Below are positions 45,931-54,999 of a DNA stretch of 64,000 nt, piece after piece. Within the stretch, counting starts at the first letter, position 1. Each line of letters opens with the position of its first letter. This stretch comes from Imperialibacter sp964351395 (GTDB lineage Bacteria > Bacteroidota > Bacteroidia > Cytophagales > Cyclobacteriaceae). Under the pieces are notes generated by a model. The model saw nothing but the letters and a program-made list of their open reading frames with translations, was not told the origin of the DNA and ran no database searches. Location of the stretch: contig CAYGOF010000010.1 of the NCBI GenBank assembly GCA_964351395.1, forward strand, positions 190,074 through 254,073, written 5' to 3'. The translations under genes were made by a program, and so were the position numbers.

Positions 45931-47861
45931 GGAAAGGTGATGGTGGTAATACGGTCGCCCACGGTGATGCTGTTAACAACGTCCATTCCTGAAGTTACTT
46001 TTCCGAAGATAGTGTAGGCACCATCCAGGTGAGGAGTGGGGGAATGCGTGATGAACCATTGAGAGCCCTCGGTGTCTTTTCCAGCGCTAGCCATGCCCAC
46101 ATAGCCTGTGCCATATGTTGCGGCGGAAAACTCTGAACGGATTACTCCGTCGGAGCTGCCAAATCCGTCACCTCTCGGGCAGCCTGCCTGCACCACAAAA
46201 TTTGGGACCACCCTGTGAAAAGCCAGGTTGTTGTAGAAACCGTCATTGACCAGGCTCACAAAGTTTTCAACTGAGCCAGGCGCCTCTTCTACCATCAAGG
46301 CTATGGTAATTCTACCTTTTGAAGTTTCAATGATTGCTTCCGATCCTTTGTTAATTGTCTTTACAGCCTCCCACACGATCGGGTTTTGATAGAGCTGGCT
46401 GGGGCTGAGTTCAGCCTTTCCTTCATATGCATTGATTGTCTTTTCGAGCGCCTGATACGGTTCAAGGTCTTCAGGTAGTTGAAGGCTGTCAAGTCCCTGA
46501 TACATAAATTGTATGTTGCGCAAATAAGGTTGAAGCCTGGTTTGTAGCCTTGAAAGGGTGGAGGCCGCCACCGTTACCTGGCCGGCATCACCTGATAGGA
46601 CCGCCTCCGTGTAATAGCCAATGAGCTCTTGTTGTTTCGCTATCGGAAATTGCAGCGACTGGTTCATTGTAGCCAGTGCTTCCATGGCGCTGGTTCGGAC
46701 GAAAGGATGGGCACTGCTTAGTTGTTCGCCTAGAAATCGGCTGGCTCCAGGGTAAGCGCCAAGTGCTTGTACAATAAAGCCCTGGTCATAAGGGTTAGTT
46801 AATGAGTTAAACATGTCGGAAAGTTCTCTGTAAGCGTTGTAAGCATAAAGATTGCTTTCAAGCAGGGCACCCAGTACAAGCGCCCGGGTTCTCGGGATCG
46901 AAATACTCCCATTTATCTCCCAGATCCACCGTTCTATTTCTCTGCCAGACCAGGTCGCAACGGTTTCTCCGGCGCTTACTGAAACCTGATAATCTGTGCT
47001 TGCCAGAAGCTCAGAAAGTGTTTCCTGAACAGCAGAAAAATAGGTGGCTTTAAGTGCCCTGATAAGATTTACTTTGACCAGGGAATTGTTTTCTTTGCGA
47101 AGGCGCTCATTCAAAAAATAGGCCATGGAGTCATTGGTCGATTTACCCAAGGCTCGGGCTGCTGCCATTCTTACCTCCGGCAGTGAATCCTGGGCGCTAC
47201 TTTGTTTCAATTGCGACCCATAGTTCTCGATTGAAATATTTCTCATCCGAGCGAAATAGTTGGCAGCAGCCAATCTGGTTTGGCCTGGTAATGTATCAGC
47301 AAGAAGCCTTCCAGCGGCGTTGGTCAAAACAGAATCGCTGATGCCAGCCAACCCAGCCCGATAAATGCCCCAGGCTTTTCCATTGAGTGTTAGTGGGTCT
47401 GATGCATTGTAGGCGGCCAGAAAGTGGATGTAATCTGTACTGAGGCATTTGCCCAACGCTTCCAGTAGTTTGTACCTTACCACTGGCTCTTTCTCCAGCG
47501 GTAGCCTGTTGGCGAGTGCTGATTGCGAACTCCTTCGCTTCATTTGGCCAATCGCAAAGGCAGCGGCACTTCTCACGCCTACATCGACATCGGATAGCAG
47601 GGCCGTAAGACCGGGTAGTCCTACCGTGTCTTGTGTCGAAGCAAAGGCCAGGGCCCCTTCCTCCCTATATACTGCTAACTCGTGGGTAAGGTAGGGCAGA
47701 AGGGCCTCCGATTGCCTCCTGTCTTTAAAGTCATACAGTTTGACCAGTTCCTGGTCAGCGAATTTGTTGGGGAAAGTCTTGATTCTCGAACCAATGTCGT
47801 TGCTACAGGAGGTAGCCACTAGCAAAAAAAGAACCTGGCAATAGAGAAAGAGTTTTTTCAT
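45927..47861 (-). CDS. HEAT-repeat and cyclophilin-type peptidylprolyl isomerase lipoprotein
   Basis: A 644-residue exported lipoprotein. The signal peptide ends in the lipobox 'LVATSC', so the protein is anchored through the following Cys. About 450 residues of HEAT-like alpha-helical repeats ('VDVGVRSAAAFAIGQM', 'LPEVRMAAARALGK', 'TSAMEALATM') follow. The C-terminal 155 residues are a cyclophilin: 'FVSLVNDGFYNNLAFHRVVPNFVVQAGCPRGDG', 'GYVGMASAGKDTEGSQWFIT' and 'LDGAYTIFGKVTSGMDVV', with the catalytic Arg in 'FHRVV' present. It probably acts in folding of envelope proteins, the HEAT part serving as scaffold. The start at 47861 gives the lipoprotein signal; an upstream ATG at 47915 does not. 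Confidence 0.88.
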   Translation of the reverse strand: MKKLFLYCQVLFLLVATSCSNDIGSRIKTFPNKFADQELVKLYDFKDRRQSEALLPYLTHELAVYREEGALAFASTQDTVGLPGLTALLSDVDVGVRSAAAFAIGQMKRRSSQSALANRLPLEKEPVVRYKLLEALGKCLSTDYIHFLAAYNASDPLTLNGKAWGIYRAGLAGISDSVLTNAAGRLLADTLPGQTRLAAANYFARMRNISIENYGSQLKQSSAQDSLPEVRMAAARALGKSTNDSMAYFLNERLRKENNSLVKVNLIRALKATYFSAVQETLSELLASTDYQVSVSAGETVATWSGREIERWIWEINGSISIPRTRALVLGALLESNLYAYNAYRELSDMFNSLTNPYDQGFIVQALGAYPGASRFLGEQLSSAHPFVRTSAMEALATMNQSLQFPIAKQQELIGYYTEAVLSGDAGQVTVAASTLSRLQTRLQPYLRNIQFMYQGLDSLQLPEDLEPYQALEKTINAYEGKAELSPSQLYQNPIVWEAVKTINKGSEAIIETSKGRITIALMVEEAPGSVENFVSLVNDGFYNNLAFHRVVPNFVVQAGCPRGDGFGSSDGVIRSEFSAATYGTGYVGMASAGKDTEGSQWFITHSPTPHLDGAYTIFGKVTSGMDVVNSITVGDRITTITFP

Positions 47862-47875
47862 TTGGGGTTTAGTCT

Positions 47876-48787
47876 TCAGGGCAAAAATAGTTGACCTTGC
47901 CCCATAAACACGCAATACCCTCCGACTTTTACCTGCTTAATTTCACTATCAGTTGCCTCAATTTCTAAATATAGTTTACTGGGCCTGCCCATTTCGTATC
48001 CCTGCTCGCTGATGATTTTAGTGGTCTTACCCGTTTTTCTCAGCTTATGATGCACCAGATAAGCACCCAAAGGGCCGTTGGCTGAGCCGGTAGCGGCATC
48101 TTCTACTATTCCTGCTTCCGGGGCAAACATGCGTCCGTGCACGTGAGATCCGACTTCGTTACCACCCATGGCGAATGGATAGATCCACCCTGGGTTGTAT
48201 TGTTCCACTACTTTTTCCCAAACGTTGGTTCTGAAGCGTAGTTTCCTTACAGCTTCTAACGACGACAACGGCGTGATGAGGTAAGGCACACCACACGAAA
48301 CTGTTTGGGGCATATATTGCGAGTGAAAATCACTTTCTTTTAGTGACAATAGTTCGGCGAGTAAAGGGATATCGGTAATTGTTTCTCCAAAAGTAGGCAG
48401 GGGCTGCGTCATCACAATCATTTCCGGGGCGCCGTTGGAAATGTCGACATCGACCTTAATGTCACCTATTTTTTCCTCCAGCACCAGGGTAAGTGTTTTT
48501 TCTTCAGGCTTATAGTCAATGTCGCGGGCAATAACGAAGGCAGTTCCAAGAGTAGGGTGGCCGGCGAAAGGTAATTCCTGACCTGGGGTGAAAATTCGGA
48601 CCCGGGCATTGTTAGTTTCCTTTTCGGGTGAGTAAATAAAGGTAGTTTCCGATAGATTAAATTCCCGGGCTATTTGTGCCATTTCTTCTTCTTTCACTAA
48701 GTCGCCTTTTAAAATAACGGCAAGCTGATTTCCGCCGAAATGAGACTCAGTAAATACATCGACTAAAAAATAGGATATTCTTCTCAT
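47876..48787 (-). CDS. PhzF family isomerase
   Basis: A 303-residue protein of the PhzF/diaminopimelate epimerase-like fold. 'DVFTESHFGGNQLAVI' and 'NLSETTF' (with the acid that acts as catalytic base in PhzF) lie in the N-terminal half, and 'EDAATGSANGPLGAYL' in the C-terminal half. Family members isomerise small acids; no phenazine genes are present, so phenazine synthesis is not supported. ATG 48787 is preferred over 48814 because the first beta-strand follows it. The HEAT-cyclophilin lipoprotein gene starts 14 bp downstream. Confidence 0.88.
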   Translation of the reverse strand: MRRISYFLVDVFTESHFGGNQLAVILKGDLVKEEEMAQIAREFNLSETTFIYSPEKETNNARVRIFTPGQELPFAGHPTLGTAFVIARDIDYKPEEKTLTLVLEEKIGDIKVDVDISNGAPEMIVMTQPLPTFGETITDIPLLAELLSLKESDFHSQYMPQTVSCGVPYLITPLSSLEAVRKLRFRTNVWEKVVEQYNPGWIYPFAMGGNEVGSHVHGRMFAPEAGIVEDAATGSANGPLGAYLVHHKLRKTGKTTKIISEQGYEMGRPSKLYLEIEATDSEIKQVKVGGYCVFMGQGQLFLP

Positions 48788-48950
48788 AGCGCTGCTGTTT
48801 ATAAAATGGGTCAAAAATAGTCCGTTCTAACCTCGGCGTTTTTGATCAATAGATCAACTTAAAATTATTGGACGGTCGATAAAGCGGGGGATTTTGTAAA
48901 AAACCTAAAACTATCACCTTGCTACCAGAGTTTGGATGCTATGATTGCTT

Positions 48951-48980
48951 TTGCAAAGCAGGTTTAACCTGTTAATATTG
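48951..48980 (+). promoter_or_regulatory. near-consensus promoter of the polyprenyl synthase gene
   Basis: TTG at 48951-48953, a 19-nt spacer and TAATATTG at 48973-48980 (7 of 8 positions of TAnnTTTG). The ATG is 12 nt further, so the transcript would be almost leaderless, which is compatible with weak Shine-Dalgarno use. Confidence 0.4.
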
Positions 48981-48992
48981 TGCCACGAACAT

Positions 48993-49967
48993 ATGAAGCT
49001 TCAATTAGAAGATATCCAGGCGCCTATTGCGCAAGAAATGACTGAATTCGAGAAGAAATTCCGACACTCCATGAAGAGTAATGTCATGTTGCTGGATAAA
49101 ATCATGACCTATATTGTGAAGCGTAAAGGTAAGCAAATGCGTCCTATGTTTGTTTTTTTGAGTGCGGGCGTCTATGGTCCCATTACGGATGCCACTTACA
49201 GGGGAGCTTCACTCATTGAATTGCTTCATACAGCCACACTTGTTCACGACGATGTAGTAGACGATGCGAATTATCGCCGTGGCTTTTTCTCAATCAATGC
49301 GCTTTGGAAAAATAAAATAGCTGTGTTGGTAGGAGATTTTCTTCTTTCCAGAGGTTTACTTCTTTCTGTGGACAATGGAGATTTCGACCTTTTGAAGATC
49401 GTTTCGGAAGCAGTGAAGGAGATGAGTGAAGGAGAGCTGCTCCAAATGGAAAAAGCCAAGAAATTGGACATCTCTGAAGAGGTTTACTATGACATTATCC
49501 GTCAAAAAACTGCCAGTCTGATTACCAGCTGCTGCAAAGTGGGTGTCGCTTCTGTGGGGGCTGATAAAGCATCGATTGACCGCATGGGGCTTTTTGGTGA
49601 AAAAATAGGATTGGCTTTTCAGATCAAGGACGACCTATTTGATTATGGGGCCGATGAGATAGGGAAGCCGCTGGGGATTGACATCAAGGAAAAAAAGCTA
49701 ACTCTTCCATTAATTTATGCCTTGCGGGAGGCAAGCAATACTGATAGAAGGAAAATCCTTAGCATCATTAAACATGATAGCGAAAAGCCAAAAAAGCGGG
49801 CGGAAGTAATAGACTTCGTGAAGCATTCTGGCGGGCTTGACTATGCCAAAGATGCCATGGAACGGCACTATCAGGAGGCATTGGTAATCCTGGACGACTT
49901 CAAAGATTCCGTTTACAAAACGTCTCTGAAACAATTGGTGCAGTATACCATTGAGAGGACAAAGTAG
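48993..49967 (+). CDS. polyprenyl diphosphate synthase
   Basis: A 324-residue trans-prenyltransferase that elongates farnesyl/geranyl diphosphate to a long-chain prenyl diphosphate (menaquinone or other quinone side chain). The first aspartate-rich motif is 'LLHTATLVHDDVVDDA' (DDxxD) and the second is 'QIKDDLFDYG', both in place; 'GKQMRPMFVF' precedes them. Chain length cannot be read reliably from sequence. The start at 48993 is chosen over 48945 because the family's helix begins there and a promoter lies just upstream. Confidence 0.93.
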   Translation: MKLQLEDIQAPIAQEMTEFEKKFRHSMKSNVMLLDKIMTYIVKRKGKQMRPMFVFLSAGVYGPITDATYRGASLIELLHTATLVHDDVVDDANYRRGFFSINALWKNKIAVLVGDFLLSRGLLLSVDNGDFDLLKIVSEAVKEMSEGELLQMEKAKKLDISEEVYYDIIRQKTASLITSCCKVGVASVGADKASIDRMGLFGEKIGLAFQIKDDLFDYGADEIGKPLGIDIKEKKLTLPLIYALREASNTDRRKILSIIKHDSEKPKKRAEVIDFVKHSGGLDYAKDAMERHYQEALVILDDFKDSVYKTSLKQLVQYTIERTK

Positions 49968-50192
49968 CTAAGCCGTTTTTTGCGCCAAGACTAAACTTCT
50001 CTCCAGGCTACTACTACCCAAGCTAGAAGCGTTATTCCGATTCATCGAAAAGGCCTTTTCTCTATTATTTTTTATTGTAATTGTTCTTATCAGTCATTCC
50101 CTTAGCGTCGCTGCCAAATTCAAACCTCTATTCCAGTTTTCAAAATTGACAAAATCCTGATAGCTTAAGGGAGGATACTACCTGACTTTCTT

Positions 50193-51512
50193 ATGACTAC
50201 AAATAGACGTGTTTTTGTAAAACAGGCCACGCTTGGGCTTGGTGCCTTGGCTTCCCTTCCTTCTTCCGTTATTGCTGGTCGCAGAAATGCCGCTCCCAGT
50301 GATATGATCAACGTAGGCTTGATAGGATGCCGAGGACAAGGCTTTTGGATCCTTGAAAATCATATGAATAATGCCGATGCCCAGTGTGTCGCTCTTTGCG
50401 ATGTAGATGCCAATGTGCTGAAAGACAAAGCGGCGCTGGTGGAAAAGAAGCAGGGTAAAAAGCCAAAGCTATACAGTGATTACAGACAGCTTTTGGAAGA
50501 CAAGGATATTGATGTGGTCATTATTGGCACGCCCGACCATTGGCACTGCCTTCCGTTTGTTGAAGCCTTACAGTCTGGTAAAGATGTGTATGTGGAGAAG
50601 CCACTGGCCAATAGTATTGGTGAAATAGAAGTGATGAGAGACGCTGCCAGGAAATACAATAAACAAGTAGTTCAGGTTGGTCAGCAGCAACGCAGCGGCA
50701 CACATTGGGCAGATATTATGGCCTTGGTGCACGGGGGGAAGCTAGGGAAGATCCGAAAAATTAAAGTTTGGGGCAATTTTGGTTATGGAATAGGGCAACA
50801 GAAAAAACCGGATGAAGCGGTGCCTGCGGGAGTCGATTTTAATTTTTGGCTCGGGCCAGCACCTCAGCGAACGTTTAATCCTACCAGGTTTCATGGCTCC
50901 TGGCGGATGTTTTGGGACTATGGCGGCGGTCTCATGACCGACTGGGGGGTGCATTTGCTTGATATGGCACTATGGGCGAAGCAGGTTGACTATATGCCCG
51001 CTAGTACTAACTCTGTGGGAGGTAATTTATCGTTCCAGGATTTCAATCATGAAACGCCGGATACTCTTTCCGTCGTCTATCAAATGAAGGACTTCGTGCT
51101 CACCTGGGACCACACAGCCGGTATTCAGAGTGGTCCTTACAATAAGCCTTATGGCCTTGCCATTCAGGGCGATGATGCTACTATTGTCGCCAATCGCGAA
51201 TTTTGGGAGCTAAAGCCAGAAGTAAGGAATAACCAGCCAACAATGGAGCCTATGCTCTTTGACAAAGGAAAAAACTACCACCCTGAGCATGTACGTAATT
51301 TTCTTGATTGCATTAAAAGCAGGGAAGCGACTAATTGCACCATCGATATGGGCCGTATGGCAGGCATTTATGCTCATTTAGGCAACTTGGCGCTCAGGGG
51401 GGGTGGACCGGTTACTTACGATGAAACAAAGAGGCAGATTGTGAACAACAAGGCTGCAAATGCACTGGTTTTCCCTGACTATAGAAAGCCGTGGTTGCTA
51501 CCCAAAGTATAG
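50193..51512 (+). CDS. Tat-exported Gfo/Idh/MocA family oxidoreductase
   Basis: A 439-residue NAD(P)-dependent oxidoreductase with a twin-arginine signal peptide: 'NRRVFVKQATLGLGALASLP' at residues 3-22, so it is probably folded with its cofactor before export. The Rossmann loop is 'GCRGQGFWIL', 'DVYVEKPLANS' holds the catalytic Lys, and the C-terminal domain is the usual alpha/beta fold. Substrates in this group are sugars or inositols. Tat-exported members are common in Bacteroidota and Planctomycetes. A single gene with 225 bp of upstream sequence. Confidence 0.92.
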   Translation: MTTNRRVFVKQATLGLGALASLPSSVIAGRRNAAPSDMINVGLIGCRGQGFWILENHMNNADAQCVALCDVDANVLKDKAALVEKKQGKKPKLYSDYRQLLEDKDIDVVIIGTPDHWHCLPFVEALQSGKDVYVEKPLANSIGEIEVMRDAARKYNKQVVQVGQQQRSGTHWADIMALVHGGKLGKIRKIKVWGNFGYGIGQQKKPDEAVPAGVDFNFWLGPAPQRTFNPTRFHGSWRMFWDYGGGLMTDWGVHLLDMALWAKQVDYMPASTNSVGGNLSFQDFNHETPDTLSVVYQMKDFVLTWDHTAGIQSGPYNKPYGLAIQGDDATIVANREFWELKPEVRNNQPTMEPMLFDKGKNYHPEHVRNFLDCIKSREATNCTIDMGRMAGIYAHLGNLALRGGGPVTYDETKRQIVNNKAANALVFPDYRKPWLLPKV

Positions 51513-51535
51513 AAAGATTCCTGCGAAAAGGTTAG

Positions 51536-52126
51536 CTACTTTTTTGTCGCCAACACCTGAATGACCGACGACATGCCATTGTGATAGGCCCCTTCCTGGA
51601 TCTCCCTTTCGATTTGATGAAATACGTTTAAATCCCAGGATGGGCCCAGTATTTCTTTGAGTTCGTCCAATTGGTAGAGCATGGAGGCCTCTTTCGGGCC
51701 GCCAGTACCATGTTTTAGCTGATCAACACTGTATACTTCGATGAGGATAAACCCTCCTTTTTTCAGGCCGTGATGAGCCTGCCCAAGTATATGTCTTCTA
51801 ACACTGGCAGGGAAGTGCCCGAAAACACACACAATGCCATCCCACGCTTCTTCGGAAATGAGATAGGTACCCAGGTCTGCTTGCAGGGTAGTAACATTCA
51901 CTTTTCTTTCTTTAGCCAGCTCCAATGTGCGTTCAAGGCCCACATTAGAAAGATCGACGGTGGTGACATCGTAGCCCAGTCCTGCAAGGTACACTGCATT
52001 TCTGCCCTGACCTTCAGCCAAACACAACACCTTTCCATTGGCCTTTTGGTTGATTTTCTCTTTGAGAAAGTCGTTGGGCTCTTTGCCGTATGCGAATTCG
52101 GCTTCGGCGTATCTCTCGTTCCACAT
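51536..52126 (-). CDS. class I SAM-dependent methyltransferase (TehB/thiopurine-type)
   Basis: A 196-residue methyltransferase. N-terminal 'WNERYAEAEFAYGKEPNDFL' is typical of the TehB/thiopurine-methyltransferase-like group, followed by SAM motif 'KVLCLAEGQGRNAVYLA' and 'VTTVDLS'. Substrates in this group include thiopurines and small toxic compounds such as tellurite or selenite; which applies here is unknown. It is convergent with the oxidoreductase (23-bp gap). Confidence 0.87.
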   Translation of the reverse strand: MWNERYAEAEFAYGKEPNDFLKEKINQKANGKVLCLAEGQGRNAVYLAGLGYDVTTVDLSNVGLERTLELAKERKVNVTTLQADLGTYLISEEAWDGIVCVFGHFPASVRRHILGQAHHGLKKGGFILIEVYSVDQLKHGTGGPKEASMLYQLDELKEILGPSWDLNVFHQIEREIQEGAYHNGMSSVIQVLATKK

Positions 52127-52184
52127 ACGTGTATTCTTTTGTGATGTTAAAAGTTGATGTTAGGATCTTTTAGGAAGCCTTTTT

Positions 52185-53678
52185 TTAGCAAGATAGTTCT
52201 TTTGGGCGCTTCCTTGTCTGAAAGAATTCCAGTGCCACTGAAAGTGGCCGGAACAAATGTCGGTGTTTGCTACGATGACCTTCACTTCTACTGAAAGTAT
52301 TTCTTAAAAATCGTATGACTTCTACCGTATGATGTCCCTTGTTGATCATTACACATTCTGCCATGAAGGATCGGGCGGCGTCTGTAGCTTCCGATCGGGT
52401 AGCCATTCCGGTTTTATTGAGATTTTCCAGAACTTGAGTAGCCCAAATAACGGGTACATGTGCTGCTTCACATATCCATAGAATCTCTTCCTGTAGTTCG
52501 CTCATGCGTTCAAAACCAACTTCTACAGCTAAATCCCCGCGGGCTATCATGACACCCACTGACTTCTGCTTCATGCCTTGCAGCAAGAGCTCAGGCAGAT
52601 GAGCAAATGCTTCAGGTGTTTCAATTTTGATAATCACTGGAGGTGGATTGGTGCTTAAATCGTCTAGCCGCTGTTGCAATGCTTTCAGGTCTTCTGGGTA
52701 CCTCACAAACGAATAACCTACCAGGTCGGCTGTTTTGGCTACATAGGGGAGGGCTGCCTTGTCTTCCTTTGTCAGGCTAACAATTTTTAATTGGGCATTG
52801 GGGAAGTTGATGCCCTTGCCAGACTTTAGCAAATTTTTCTTATCCGATACCCTTTCAATACTTAGGCTTGCTTTATTACCGGTAACCTTTTGTACTGTAG
52901 TGCTTATCAAACCGTCGTCGAAAAGTACTTTTTGGCCAGGTACTAGTTGTTGAATAATGCCTCTCACGCTGCAGCTCACTACCCGTTCATTTTCTTTTGC
53001 CGGATACTCCGGCTCAACCAATTTGAGTTTTTGACCTTCTACCACGTGCATGCCTTTTTTGTGCTGCCCCTTGCCTGGCAATCCAGTCCGCAGTTTTGGC
53101 CCCGCCAAATCCATGTAAATCCGACACGGCTTCCCAGTTTGTTGTGAAGCCGAACGAAGGGTGTTAACCAAATTTTCCCATGTTACTTCATCATCATGTG
53201 CGCAATTGATTCGGGCAATGTTCATTCCTTCCTCCAAAAACTGCGACATCAATGTCGTGTTATCGACCATTCTGGCATCCAGCGTTACCATGATATAAGG
53301 CATATGACCAGTATCAACTTTTCCGAACAGGTTTTGGGACTGCCGGTGCCTGATAGATAATGCAGCTTCGGGACTTACTGATTGATGAGTTTCATTAATG
53401 GGCGCATTTTGTAACCACTGAATGACTGAATGGATCTGATGAAGCGTATGACTTTCAGAGTTAGATAGCGATGAAAGCCCCAGGTTGTGCAAGTTTTCCT
53501 GCATGGGTCTCAAGTCGACCTTTCTGAGCGAAAGATAGTGAATAAGGTTAGCGGCCGATACCTGGTTGGAAGGATGCACCTTCGATATCATTGGCCTGCA
53601 GGCAAAAGCTTCCGCTTCCGCATCGGTTTCAATTTGCTGTAGCGCAGCCAGTATTTCCTCTTTATGTTCGGGAGACAT
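52185..53678 (-). CDS. atypical pyruvate kinase with N-terminal extension, lacking the C-terminal domain
   Basis: A 497-residue protein. A helical N-terminal region (about residues 1-125) without match to known kinase domains precedes the pyruvate kinase barrel: 'MNIARINCAHDD' (substrate Arg/Asn), a B-domain, 'VIIKIETPEAF' (catalytic Lys/Glu), 'GVMIARGDLAVE' (metal-binding Asp) and 'WATQVLENL' (Thr). The key active-site residues are present, so it is likely active in making ATP and pyruvate from PEP. The usual C-terminal domain of about 120 residues, which carries the allosteric site, is absent: the barrel ends near residue 465. Such pyruvate kinases may be non-allosteric or have another substrate. 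A normal pyruvate kinase is not seen in the window. Confidence 0.85.
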   Translation of the reverse strand: MSPEHKEEILAALQQIETDAEAEAFACRPMISKVHPSNQVSAANLIHYLSLRKVDLRPMQENLHNLGLSSLSNSESHTLHQIHSVIQWLQNAPINETHQSVSPEAALSIRHRQSQNLFGKVDTGHMPYIMVTLDARMVDNTTLMSQFLEEGMNIARINCAHDDEVTWENLVNTLRSASQQTGKPCRIYMDLAGPKLRTGLPGKGQHKKGMHVVEGQKLKLVEPEYPAKENERVVSCSVRGIIQQLVPGQKVLFDDGLISTTVQKVTGNKASLSIERVSDKKNLLKSGKGINFPNAQLKIVSLTKEDKAALPYVAKTADLVGYSFVRYPEDLKALQQRLDDLSTNPPPVIIKIETPEAFAHLPELLLQGMKQKSVGVMIARGDLAVEVGFERMSELQEEILWICEAAHVPVIWATQVLENLNKTGMATRSEATDAARSFMAECVMINKGHHTVEVIRFLRNTFSRSEGHRSKHRHLFRPLSVALEFFQTRKRPKELSC

Positions 53679-53760
53679 GGACGATTGGTTTTCGCTATGA
53701 AGGTAGCTCCCGACTGAGTAAATTGATATGACTCCTATTCTTACATGCAGGTGATTTTCA

Positions 53761-54978
53761 TCAGCGATTGCCAGTTAACCCTGATACTACGCTTTCAAAA
53801 TCTTCCTTGAAGACTTCATAGTACTCACCAGTAGCCGGTCCATTAAAAAAACCGTAGGTTCTAACCGGCTTGTGGTCTTTGTCGAGAACGATTAAGGTCG
53901 GATAAGCATTGACCCTGCTTAGCGTGGGGAAGTTCTGGGATGCAGAGGTTTTTTCCGCTTTGCCACCGAAAGCAATTTTCGGGTCTGATTCCATGAAAGT
54001 CAGCCAATTTTTCAATCGCTTTTCGGCGTAGCCAACATCTTCACTGGTTTCGAAACTTAGGGCCACCCACTCAAATCCGGAGCCGGGGTGAGCCTGCAAC
54101 CAATCATCGATAAAGTTGGAAAGATCCATGCTATTGGAACACCAGGTGCCAAAAATTTGCAAAAGCACAGGCTTTCCCTGCAGAGAAGGATCATTCATCG
54201 TTACCGTTTGGCCATCAAGCCCTTTCAGTGCAAAAGCGAAGGCTTCATCTTTTTTGGTATAGGCGATATTGGTCAGGTCGGGAATGTCAGCTGTAGGGTC
54301 TTTAGTTGCCGACCAGCCTTCCTTGTAGTTTTTTCCATACAGAAAGAGCCCCACCATTTTACCAGGACCAAGCATGCTTGCCTGAAAGATAAAATCATGA
54401 GCACCATCAAATGTGCTGAGGTAGAGGGTTTTGCCTTTTACATTTCCTTGTAAATAGCGGTAGTCGCCAGTACCTGTAAGAATGGTTCCCCATACACGAT
54501 TGGCTTCCTGTTCAAAAAGGCCAATTGAAGTAATGCTGTCTTCTTCGGAGCTGAAATTGATGGCCCATCTCCCTGAAAAATCTGAGACTGGCTCGTCACT
54601 GTCGGGGAAAAAACGATAGGTAAGACCAAAATCAGCTTTGAAGACTTCCCGATAGTTTTCGGAATAGTTTTTTACGAATTCTCCCTCCAGGTGATCGCCC
54701 TGGAACTCAGCGACAATGTAGGAATCGAACAAGTTCATGGGAAGGTACAGAGAATCTTCCCGTACCTTACTGTCTCTGATGAGTAGTCTTTCGTCTGAGT
54801 TGAGAAGATAAACCCTCCATACATCATTTTCGAGTGTCATTTCGAAGTTGAAAGGAAGTTGCATGCCTTGCATGTCCAGTGTGCCCCTCCAAATGCCTTC
54901 TTTCGGTTGCGCCTGAAGTGCCAGAGAAGAAATTAGTGTAACCACTAGTATGCCCAAAAACCTGTTTAACTTTGCCAT
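53761..54978 (-). CDS. exported TlpA/thioredoxin-like protein
   Basis: A 405-residue exported protein. The signal peptide (about residues 1-23) ends in 'LALQAQ'. An N-terminal domain of about 210 residues ('GIWRGTLDMQGMQLPFNF', 'GRWAINFSSEEDS') is beta-rich, and the C-terminal part is a thioredoxin-like fold with 'LLQIFGTWCSNSMDLSNF'. The usual CxxC is reduced here to a single Cys followed by SNS, so classical disulfide reductase activity is doubtful. ATG 54978 directly precedes the signal peptide; ATG 54996 is an alternative. The CoA-transferase starts 21 bp away on the other strand. Confidence 0.85.
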   Translation of the reverse strand: MAKLNRFLGILVVTLISSLALQAQPKEGIWRGTLDMQGMQLPFNFEMTLENDVWRVYLLNSDERLLIRDSKVREDSLYLPMNLFDSYIVAEFQGDHLEGEFVKNYSENYREVFKADFGLTYRFFPDSDEPVSDFSGRWAINFSSEEDSITSIGLFEQEANRVWGTILTGTGDYRYLQGNVKGKTLYLSTFDGAHDFIFQASMLGPGKMVGLFLYGKNYKEGWSATKDPTADIPDLTNIAYTKKDEAFAFALKGLDGQTVTMNDPSLQGKPVLLQIFGTWCSNSMDLSNFIDDWLQAHPGSGFEWVALSFETSEDVGYAEKRLKNWLTFMESDPKIAFGGKAEKTSASQNFPTLSRVNAYPTLIVLDKDHKPVRTYGFFNGPATGEYYEVFKEDFESVVSGLTGNR

Positions 54979-54999
54979 CGTCACAATTTTACTCATAAC

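Noticed and set aside
50040..50070. Palindrome GAAAAGGCCTTTTC
   Set aside because: A perfect palindrome without a loop cannot form a stable hairpin and is not followed by a clear T-run, so it is not called a terminator.
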